From contig JAGMES010000140.1 of NCBI GenBank assembly GCA_023128035.1, positions 1 to 11,114 of the forward strand: a stretch of DNA of 11,114 bases. Direction: 5' to 3'. The translations under genes and the position numbers were made by a program. This document shows positions 5,825 through 11,114 of this stretch, in pieces. Position 1 is the stretch's first letter. Every line of letters begins with the position of its first letter. Source of the DNA: Halanaerobiales bacterium (lineage in GTDB: Bacteria; Bacillota_F; Halanaerobiia; DY22613). Below the pieces are notes generated by a model. That model ran no database searches and was not told where the DNA came from. It saw nothing but the letters and a program-made list of their open reading frames with translations.

Positions 5825-6457
5825 TCATAGTATCTCCAAAATAATTTTGTCTATGTCTTCTTCTAGTTGTGTCGATTTATTGATTTCTATCCATTTGGTA
5901 TCTTTTATATAATTAGAAGTATTGGAATTTGGTTTTAGTTCAAGTTCTTCTAATTCTTTTCCGCCCAATACAAAGAGAGGTCGGGCATAATTAGGTTGAA
6001 TAATTAGCCCTCTTAATGAAATAAAATTGTCAAGTGGGATAGCTTCTGAATATTTTGGTCCCCAATTAAGTTTCTTAAAGAGAGCTTTTTCCATTGCTTT
6101 AATCATAGTATGATATATAGTATGTTTAGTTTTGCTAAAAATTATATTTTCGGGTACTACTCTTATTTCTAAAGCGACAGAAGGTAAATCGAGCGTATTG
6201 GAAATATATTTATAAGTAAGTATTTCATATGGATTTTTAAAACTTCTCAGAACTATGACATAAGGGCTAATTATACATATATCTTTATCGAAACTAAAGA
6301 AACTTTCTTCTTCAAAATAAGTATGTTGTAAGGCTATATCTATGAACCATTGTAGGTCTCTATCTTCTTTAGTAAAATAATTTAAGAAGTGTTTTGTAGA
6401 AGAATAATTTTTTATTCCACCAAAATGTTTTTTGTCAACTCCTAAATGTTTCGCCAT
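5825..6457 (-). CDS. hypothetical protein coupled to recA, 210 aa
   Basis: I do not recognise this family. The protein is mixed alpha/beta and soluble: an aromatic, charged N-terminal third (KHFLNYFTKEDRDLQWF), strands such as ICIISPYVIVLRSF and VALEIRVV in the middle, a helix TMIKAMEKALFKKLNWG, and a C-terminal RGLIIQPNYARPLFVLGG segment. There is no Walker motif, no Nudix box and no cysteine cluster. It is not RecX-like in sequence. Its ATG overlaps the recA stop by one base (TGATG), which indicates translational coupling. A role with RecA in recombination is therefore a fair inference from position. The gene is followed by the largest gap in the window (66 nt). Confidence 0.75.
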   Translation of the reverse strand: MAKHLGVDKKHFGGIKNYSSTKHFLNYFTKEDRDLQWFIDIALQHTYFEEESFFSFDKDICIISPYVIVLRSFKNPYEILTYKYISNTLDLPSVALEIRVVPENIIFSKTKHTIYHTMIKAMEKALFKKLNWGPKYSEAIPLDNFISLRGLIIQPNYARPLFVLGGKELEELELKPNSNTSNYIKDTKWIEINKSTQLEEDIDKIILEIL

Positions 6458-7449
6458 CAGATAAGTCCTCGGCTTTCTAAAATTTTATTGCGCAATTCAG
6501 TTGCTATTTCTGGATTTTCTTTTAACCATAATTTAGCAGCAGGTTTTCCTTGAGCAATATTTTCCTCATTATATTTGTACCAAGATGCGCTTTTCTGCAT
6601 TAGACCGTCTATTACTGCAAAGTCAAGTGTTTCAGCTAAACTGTCTATGCCTTTGCCAAAGATTAAATCGAATTCAGCAATTCTTTTGGGTGGCGCAAGT
6701 TTATTTTTGACTATTCTTACTCTTGTCTTTTGGCCAACAATCTCATCTCCTTCTTTAAGGTCTCCAGTACGCCTAATGTCCAATCGCTGAGAAGCATAAT
6801 ATTTTAAGGCCAATCCTCCTGGGGTGGTTTCGTTCGATCCCCAGATAACACCTACCTTCTGGCGAATTTGATTTACGAAAATTACGGTACAACTCGACTC
6901 TCTTGTTCCTGGAGCTAATTTTCTCAAAGCTTTTCCCATCATTCTAGCTTGGGTTCCAACAAATTGTTGTTCCATGTCGCCATCTAATTCAGCTTTTGGG
7001 ATAAGAGCTGCGATGGAATCGACAATAATCAAGTCTACCTCGTGAGATCTTACCATCATATCGACTATTTGAAGAGCTTGTTCTCCATAATCTGGTTGGG
7101 ATAAAAGTAAATTATTTGTATCTACTTCTAATGATTCTGAATATAAAAGATCAAGAGTCTGTTCTGCGTCTACAAAAGCGCATACTCCGCCTTGTTTTTG
7201 ACAGTTAGCTATAGCATGAAGACATAAACTACTTTTTCCTGCGCCTTCCCCGCCATACACTTCGATTATCCTACCTTTAGGATAGCCTCCAATGCCTAGT
7301 GCTTGGTTCAAAGCAATAGAACCTGTATCGATTACATTATCCCTTTCTGGTGTTGGTTTTTGGTTTAATGTTAAGACAGTACCTTTACCAAATTGCTTAT
7401 TGATGGCAGCTTTTAAAACTTCTAATCTCTCTTTAGAATTTTCGTTCAT
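6457..7449 (-). CDS. recA: RecA recombinase (bacterial type)
   Basis: RecA coats single-stranded DNA and drives ATP-dependent strand exchange. All key parts are present: Walker A GGEGAGKSSL (66-75; usual bacterial form GPESSGKTTL, so it is divergent); the catalytic glutamate E96 in FVDAEQTLD; Walker B VDLIIVDS (138-145); DNA loop L1 around IPKAELDGDM (150-159); FVNQIR (191-196) leading into loop L2 with GSNETTPGG (204-212); and the LALKYYASQRLDIRR segment. At 330 residues it lacks the long acidic C-terminal tail of E. coli RecA. A GAGGAAG ribosome-binding site precedes the ATG. The start overlaps the preceding gene by 17 nt and its stop overlaps the following gene. It clearly belongs to the bacterial RecA family and not to T4 UvsX. 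Confidence 0.97.
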   Translation of the reverse strand: MNENSKERLEVLKAAINKQFGKGTVLTLNQKPTPERDNVIDTGSIALNQALGIGGYPKGRIIEVYGGEGAGKSSLCLHAIANCQKQGGVCAFVDAEQTLDLLYSESLEVDTNNLLLSQPDYGEQALQIVDMMVRSHEVDLIIVDSIAALIPKAELDGDMEQQFVGTQARMMGKALRKLAPGTRESSCTVIFVNQIRQKVGVIWGSNETTPGGLALKYYASQRLDIRRTGDLKEGDEIVGQKTRVRIVKNKLAPPKRIAEFDLIFGKGIDSLAETLDFAVIDGLMQKSASWYKYNEENIAQGKPAAKLWLKENPEIATELRNKILESRGLI

Positions 7450-7696
7450 TAAATGCTTCCTCTATTTTGTCAAAAAGTTTCTTTATTGATAGCTCATAAA
7501 TATGGATTGGATAAGAATCGACTATTATTGAAGCTCCCCAAACCATCGAATATTTTTTATCGTTTTTAGGTTCTTTTAAACCATTTTCTTTAAAAAGGAT
7601 ATGATCCATTGAACAACGAGTTATTGTAAGAACATGTCCAGGGAGTTTTCCTTGTCCCTCAATAATTCTTTCGAGTTTATTTCTTGTTTTCGTCAT
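7433..7696 (-). CDS. hypothetical protein, 87 aa
   Basis: Unrecognised small soluble protein. It has a basic N-terminus (MTKTRNKLERIIEG), a central strand-like YSMVWGASIIVDSYPIHIYEL stretch and a C-terminal helix. It starts inside the last codons of the 57-residue gene upstream and ends 17 nt into recA, so it is a link in the overlapping chain of genes. The function is unknown. Confidence 0.65.
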   Translation of the reverse strand: MTKTRNKLERIIEGQGKLPGHVLTITRCSMDHILFKENGLKEPKNDKKYSMVWGASIIVDSYPIHIYELSIKKLFDKIEEAFNERKF

Positions 7697-7850
7697 CTAA
7701 TCTTTTTTCTAATTCTTCTATGGCTACTGTGCGAAAAAATAAATATGCCGCAGACTTTAAAATTTCTATTGCTTCTTCTACATAAAGTTCCTTTGCTAAA
7801 GTTCTAGGAACTTTTGGTGTCTTTAGCTGAACTTTAGATAAATAATTCAT
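7677..7850 (-). CDS. hypothetical protein, 57 aa
   Basis: An ATG at 7848-7850 overlaps the stop of the DUF3310 gene (ATGA) and opens a 57-codon frame ending inside the start of the 87-residue gene (20-nt overlap). The peptide has a short basic lead (KVQLKTPKVPRTL) followed by a single long helix with a leucine/isoleucine face (AKELYVEEAIEILKSAAYLF and onward) and an acidic end. No Shine-Dalgarno sequence is visible, so translation probably depends on coupling. It fills what would otherwise be the only gap between 7697 and 7846. The family is unknown. Confidence 0.6.
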   Translation of the reverse strand: MNYLSKVQLKTPKVPRTLAKELYVEEAIEILKSAAYLFFRTVAIEELEKRLDDENKK

Positions 7851-8242
7851 TGTTTAGGAGTATGTTCAAAAACATTATGGAGATCAGGATCTGGTTTAAT
7901 ATCATCATCGCTTAGTGTATCTATCGCAGATATTAAATTTTCCGTTCCACTACTAATCTCTAAAGGAATTTTTGATTTCTTGTTCTCTAAGAATGCTTTC
8001 ATAGTCATAATTGCCCTCTCTAAATCCTTTACTTCTCCTTCTTGTTCTATTAGTTTCCCAAGAAACCAAGTGGCTTTACGTAAATCTTCTATGCCGCCTT
8101 TTTTCTTTCTGCGCGTAACATATTTTATTATCGATCCATCTAAAAATCCTAGTTTTTGGCTAAGAATTAAATCTATTGGCTGGACTTCTCCAATATAATG
8201 TGAATCTTCATTGCCTGGGGAATTTTTCCAATGATTTGACAC
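7847..8242 (-). CDS. DUF3310 domain protein (T7 gp1.7-like domain)
   Basis: The N-terminal half matches the DUF3310 pattern: HYIGEVQPIDLI (15-26), a GFLDGSIIKYVTRRKKKGG core (32-50), then a DLRKATWFLGKLIE helix. This domain occurs in phage T7 gp1.7, reported to be a nucleotide kinase, and in many other phage replication regions. The C-terminal third is acidic and low-complexity. The start is a GTG at 8242, chosen because AAAGGAG lies about 7 nt upstream; the upstream gene's stop is 1 nt away. Its position among RNR, dCMP deaminase and MazG-like genes fits nucleotide metabolism, but an enzymatic activity cannot be shown from the sequence. Confidence 0.85.
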   Translation of the reverse strand: MSNHWKNSPGNEDSHYIGEVQPIDLILSQKLGFLDGSIIKYVTRRKKKGGIEDLRKATWFLGKLIEQEGEVKDLERAIMTMKAFLENKKSKIPLEISSGTENLISAIDTLSDDDIKPDPDLHNVFEHTPKQ

Positions 8243-8243
8243 T

Positions 8244-8729
8244 TTAACTCTCCTTTACAATCTGTCTTATTATTTTCATTGCTTTTTCTCTAAGAGTTTC
8301 TATATTATTGTAACCTAAAGTGGACACTAAAGATTTAAGAGTAGTCTCTTTTACTTTTTTATTTTTATCTATTTTATATGTAAGAAGACTCCAGGGTGTT
8401 GTTTCTTTACATAAAGGGCAGCTTATGTCTACTTGCTTGTCGTTTTTGCCGAGTAATTTTGTATAATCGCTCATTCTAGTTGACCATATTTTCATACATT
8501 TAGGACAATAAACATTTATATGATAGTCATCTATAAAAACTGTATAATTATCATTAAATAAGAAACAGTAAGCTGATGTCGCACTATCCCAGTCGTTTAA
8601 GGTAAGTACTTTTCCATCTTCTAAATTTTTCCAGAAGAGACCTAAGTCGTCTATTGCTTTCTTTATTACATTTCCCCATAGATCTGTTATTTGATCGTTC
8701 GATAATATATCATCATAACTTGTTGTCAT
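8244..8729 (-). CDS. hypothetical protein with two CxxC pairs (zinc-ribbon-like)
   Basis: The 161-residue protein has two cysteine pairs, C75-P-K-C78 and C104-P-L-C107, 25 residues apart, the layout of a zinc ribbon. The N-terminal part is helical (DQITDLWGNVIKKAIDDLG), then come strands with aromatic residues leading into the first CxxC (VFIDDYHINVYCPKC). The C-terminus is helical and basic. It is probably a nucleic-acid-binding or protein-interaction module, inferred from the ribbon alone. It lies 1 nt from the DUF3310 gene and 1 nt after the dCMP deaminase stop. Confidence 0.72.
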   Translation of the reverse strand: MTTSYDDILSNDQITDLWGNVIKKAIDDLGLFWKNLEDGKVLTLNDWDSATSAYCFLFNDNYTVFIDDYHINVYCPKCMKIWSTRMSDYTKLLGKNDKQVDISCPLCKETTPWSLLTYKIDKNKKVKETTLKSLVSTLGYNNIETLREKAMKIIRQIVKES

Positions 8730-8730
8730 A

Positions 8731-9201
8731 TTAATCCTTTATTTTGTCAAGTATTACTTTGCAACTTCTCAATAAAGCATAGGTTGAATTTTTTGAGGTT
8801 GCGTCTATTGTACCTTGGGGATAATTTTGTTTATAGACTACTCTTTTAATACCCGCATTGATTATCATTTTCGCGCAATTCAAACAAGGAAAATGAGTAG
8901 CATAGATAGTAGTATCGGCTGTACCGATACCATGATAGGCTGCTTGGACAATCGCATTCTCTTCAGCATGACAACAAAAACATTTGTCCAAATTTTCTCC
9001 ACTTTCATGAGGAGAATTACATCTGGGACACCCACCCTCGTCGCAATTCTTAGCTCCTCTAGGAGTCCCTACGTACCCAGTAGAGATTATTTGTTTATCC
9101 TTAACAAGAACTGCTCCGGGGCACATACAAATACAATTGGCTCGCCCAGCTACAGTTTCAGCTATCTCCATGAAATATCGATCCCAGCTTGGTCTACTCA
9201 T
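8731..9201 (-). CDS. dCMP deaminase
   Basis: This enzyme converts dCMP to dUMP, the substrate of thymidylate synthase. The cytidine/deoxycytidylate deaminase zinc signature is complete: H78-A-E80 in CCHAEENA, and P105-C106-x2-C109 in HFPCLNC, where His78, Cys106 and Cys109 hold the catalytic zinc and Glu80 shuttles protons. Extra cysteines at 23, 25, 27, 53, 58 and 61 lie where phage and eukaryotic dCMP deaminases can hold additional zinc. The MSRPSWDRYFMEIA start and STGYVGTPRG segment are typical of the family. The length (156) is normal. It overlaps the preceding acidic gene by 8 nt. It works upstream of dTTP synthesis, with RNR in the same cluster. Confidence 0.95.
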   Translation of the reverse strand: MSRPSWDRYFMEIAETVAGRANCICMCPGAVLVKDKQIISTGYVGTPRGAKNCDEGGCPRCNSPHESGENLDKCFCCHAEENAIVQAAYHGIGTADTTIYATHFPCLNCAKMIINAGIKRVVYKQNYPQGTIDATSKNSTYALLRSCKVILDKIKD

Positions 9202-9430
9202 TATCTTCGTTTTCTATCTCTAGCAAAAACTCAGGTATGTCTTCTTCCTTGGCACTAGGATCAAGATCGATTTTAATATAAGCGTCAAGTTCAGCATGTT
9301 TAAGACTATTGTTAATGTCTTCATGGATACATTCTATGGCTTCGTCAATCATATTATCATTGTCTAAGTCAACAGTATATCCAAGGTTGACATATACTCT
9401 GCCTAATCTTTTCTTATTTTGCTTCGTCAT
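9194..9430 (-). CDS. hypothetical acidic protein, 78 aa
   Basis: A small, strongly acidic protein with a basic N-terminal tail (MTKQNKKRLGR), a VYVNLGYTVDL strand, an amphipathic helix (DEAIECIHEDINNSL) and an AYIKIDLDP strand before an acidic C-terminus. No family is recognised. It overlaps both neighbours (17 nt upstream, 8 nt downstream), as expected in this operon. The acidic character is a feature shared by some phage inhibitors of nucleic-acid-binding host proteins, but that is only a loose analogy. Confidence 0.68.
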   Translation of the reverse strand: MTKQNKKRLGRVYVNLGYTVDLDNDNMIDEAIECIHEDINNSLKHAELDAYIKIDLDPSAKEEDIPEFLLEIENEDNE

Positions 9431-9941
9431 TTTTGTCCTTTAATACTTTATATGTACGAATGGCAAACTGTTGATATAATGAAAAGTCTTCTTTTGTTTG
9501 AAGTTCTCTATTTTTAAATCGCTTTTCGAAAAAAGCTTCAAGCTCTTTTAGGTTCATAGATTCTATAGGAATATCTTTTCTAGATAAACAAGTTTTAGCA
9601 AATTCAATCGCTAGAGCCCATCCTCTTTCTGTAGGTTTAAACCTAGCTATAGGAGAAGGACAAAGGCTACTTTTATCAACAAAATGTGGATCTAAAGATT
9701 TAGATCTATAAAGAGTTTTTTCTGTTATATTACTCATCTCACTATATACAAGAATTTTATGTCCTTCAAAATTAGTACAATTTGAATATATAATTTCAGC
9801 TACTAAAGCTTTTCCAACTTGATAAGTTCTTTTAATTTTAAACTTTTCTGGATCTGGGGAAAATATTTTTGTGGATTTAAGTTCTTCACCTTCATAGCAA
9901 CAACAGCTACAACCTCCACCAAACATGCCAGGCATTCCCAT
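9414..9941 (-). CDS. hypothetical phage protein with a Cys-rich N-terminus
   Basis: The protein (175 residues) opens with a Met/Gly-rich stretch and a cysteine cluster, MGMPGMFGGGCSCCCYEG, which could bind metal. The body contains a KRTYQVGKALVAEIIYSNCTNFEGHKI-type region (about 38-62) and a PIARFKPTERGWALAIEFAK segment (about 97-116). I recall a similar arrangement in phage proteins of unknown function but could not check it. The C-terminal third is helical and charged. Its ATG overlaps the preceding stop (TAATG). No enzyme motif is visible. Function unknown. Confidence 0.75.
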   Translation of the reverse strand: MGMPGMFGGGCSCCCYEGEELKSTKIFSPDPEKFKIKRTYQVGKALVAEIIYSNCTNFEGHKILVYSEMSNITEKTLYRSKSLDPHFVDKSSLCPSPIARFKPTERGWALAIEFAKTCLSRKDIPIESMNLKELEAFFEKRFKNRELQTKEDFSLYQQFAIRTYKVLKDKNDEAK

Positions 9942-10168
9942 TATTTAACTCCTTTTATATTTAATGATATACAGTCTTCTAAATTCCAATCTTTAAGAAA
10001 TCTGCCAATAGAGTTATATTTTCCTATAGTCTTAACTACATCCTCTGAAGTAGGTTTCTTAGGCATATTTCCGTCGGGCCAAATTTCTTCTTTAGTAAGA
10101 GCAACTGACCCCCCAAAAGAAAATTCAAATCTTTCTCCAGTATTATTATTAGTAGTTATCGTAAACAT
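9941..10168 (-). CDS. hypothetical protein, 75 aa
   Basis: A small soluble protein with beta-like N-terminal stretches (MFTITTNNNTGERFEFSFGG) and a helix followed by a C-terminal strand. AAAGGAAAG lies shortly before the ATG, supporting the start. It is the first gene after ribonucleotide reductase, 44 nt away, and its stop overlaps the next start. No family is recognised. Confidence 0.68.
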   Translation of the reverse strand: MFTITTNNNTGERFEFSFGGSVALTKEEIWPDGNMPKKPTSEDVVKTIGKYNSIGRFLKDWNLEDCISLNIKGVK

Positions 10169-10212
10169 TATTTCTTTCCTTTGTTGTTGTAGTATCTAAA
10201 AATCTAATAATA

Positions 10213-11114
10213 TCAGGAGCATCCGCCTGAAGTAGACCCACAAGAAGTACACACATAACAAGTCCCTGCTCTCATAGTTAGCCCACCACAATCAATACAA
10301 GGCGGTCCTGAAATATCTTTTGTTGGTTGAGCAAGCTGACTAAAGTTAAGTTTAGTATCTTCTTCGTTTTCTATTTCTTCTTCTGATGAAAATCTTCTCT
10401 CTAACCATCTAACTATATAATCAAAGAGTGAAGTCGCAAAGGGAAGTTCTTTGTTAGCTGTCATTCCTGCTGGCTCAAATCTAGTCTGAGTAAACTTATC
10501 TATTAAACTTTTTAGAGGGACACCATGTTGTAGCGCGATAGAAAAATTTGTTGCCCACCCGTCCATCACTGCCTGCATTGTGCTTCCAGCCTTTTGGGTA
10601 ACAATAAATACTTCGCCCAGTTCACCATTTTCATACATTCCTGCTATAATATATCCTTCGAATCCTCCAATATCAAACTTATGTATTAAACCATGTCGTG
10701 TATTAGGAAGTTTATGTCTAAGAGCAATTTGTTCAACTTCTTCTATTTCTATATCTTCTTCTTCATCTTTGTTTTTGTCAGTTAGGGGCTGCATTCCTTT
10801 AGAACCATCTCTATAAACAGTGATAGATTTTAAACCTAATTCCCAAGCATACATATATGCTTTTTCTATATCTTCTACGGTACAGTCTGCCGGTAAATTT
10901 ATAGTCTTACTTATACTGCTCGATAAATTATTTTGTGCGGCTGCTACCATTTTAATATGGTCAAGCCAGTGAATTTCATTTGCGGTCTTGAAGATAGCTT
11001 GTTGGTCTTTAGTAAGATCGCTTAAAGCTTCTTTAATTGTTAATTCTTTTGCGGCATAACCCTTCGAAAATTTATTTAATTTTTCGGTTACACACTTAGG
11101 AGCAATTTCTAGTG
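10213..11114 (-). CDS. nrdJ: ribonucleotide reductase, adenosylcobalamin-dependent (class II), C-terminal part
   Basis: The frame is open to the window edge, so the N-terminal catalytic barrel lies to the right; 299 residues are visible. Landmarks in order: TANEIHWLDHIKM then SSSISKTINLP, a conserved part of the class II barrel; a LKSITVYRDGSKG segment; NTRHGLIHKFDIGGFEGYIIAG and GELGEVFIVTQKAGSTMQAVMDGWA, matching the domain found in B12-dependent reductases; and a C-terminal zinc-ribbon/redox tail with PPCIDCGG and GTCYVCTSCG ending in GGCS. The tail cysteines probably pass electrons to the active site. The enzyme makes deoxyribonucleotides using a cobalamin radical and needs no oxygen, so it works in both aerobic and anaerobic hosts. 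The internal ATG at 10950 is not the true start, since the conserved sequence continues upstream of it. Confidence 0.94.
   Translation of the reverse strand, partial: LEIAPKCVTEKLNKFSKGYAAKELTIKEALSDLTKDQQAIFKTANEIHWLDHIKMVAAAQNNLSSSISKTINLPADCTVEDIEKAYMYAWELGLKSITVYRDGSKGMQPLTDKNKDEEEDIEIEEVEQIALRHKLPNTRHGLIHKFDIGGFEGYIIAGMYENGELGEVFIVTQKAGSTMQAVMDGWATNFSIALQHGVPLKSLIDKFTQTRFEPAGMTANKELPFATSLFDYIVRWLERRFSSEEEIENEEDTKLNFSQLAQPTKDISGPPCIDCGGLTMRAGTCYVCTSCGSTSGGCS

Noticed and set aside
8912..8930. 7-nt inverted repeat (GTATCGG / CCGATAC) inside dCMP deaminase
   Set aside because: Short, within well-conserved coding sequence, and without a U-run or gene boundary; likely chance.
8815..9258. 147-residue plus-strand frame, the longest on that strand
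   Set aside because: Lies opposite dCMP deaminase, whose motifs are complete; the plus-strand peptide shows no domain and is Ser/Thr/Ile-rich as expected for an antisense shadow. The same holds for the other plus-strand frames.
10213..10950. A separate 245-residue protein starting at ATG 10950
   Set aside because: Class II RNR sequence (TANEIHWLDHIKM) continues in frame upstream of this ATG to the window edge, so it is an internal methionine.

Overview
The window looks like part of a low-GC tailed-phage genome (Caudoviricetes-type), or a closely related mobile element. All the genes I support lie on the minus strand. They are tightly packed, with start and stop codons that overlap or nearly touch (ATGA, TAATG, TGATG), and many have purine-rich Shine-Dalgarno sequences such as AAAGGAG. 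The products are typical of a phage DNA replication and nucleotide-supply module: a bacterial-type DNA polymerase III alpha subunit (DnaE), RecA, a family 4 uracil-DNA glycosylase, dCMP deaminase, adenosylcobalamin-dependent (class II) ribonucleotide reductase, a MazG-like pyrophosphohydrolase, a DUF3310 protein and a ClpP-like protease. Many small proteins of unknown function lie between them. I see no tRNA, rRNA, CRISPR array or virion gene. The host cannot be told from this window.

Layout in order of transcription (right to left): the C-terminal part of class II RNR (10213-11114, cut by the window edge); three small unknown proteins (9941-10168, 9414-9941, 9194-9430); dCMP deaminase (8731-9201); a two-CxxC protein (8244-8729); DUF3310 (7847-8242); a 57-residue protein (7677-7850); an 87-residue protein (7433-7696); RecA (6457-7449) and a coupled unknown gene (5825-6457); a 66-nt gap; a TnpB relic (5531-5758); MazG-like (4908-5534); three small unknown genes (4748-4945, 4320-4751, 4139-4318); UDG (3523-4170); a conserved-looking phage unknown (3102-3533); a short composition-shifted stretch with a possible 40-residue gene (2942-3064); ClpP-like protease (2310-2942); an unknown gene (1928-2290); the N-terminal part of DnaE (638-1925); and a LAGLIDADG homing endonuclease (1-613, cut by the window edge).

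The most unusual part is the dnaE locus. The polymerase reading frame is broken twice. Near its start, the metal-binding HxH motif of the PHP domain lies in a different frame from the rest, next to a 38-nt inverted repeat and an in-frame TAG. At its other end, the gene departs from the family just before the expected catalytic PDxDxDF motif and is followed 24 nt later by a homing endonuclease gene. This fits an intron or a homing-endonuclease-split polymerase gene. Its other half should lie left of the window.

Functionally, RNR, dCMP deaminase, the MazG-like enzyme and possibly DUF3310 would shape the dNTP pool. UDG would remove uracil from DNA, and DnaE and RecA would copy and recombine it. 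The ClpP-like protein and the small unknown genes are candidates for host takeover or host-defence interactions, but nothing in their sequences proves this.
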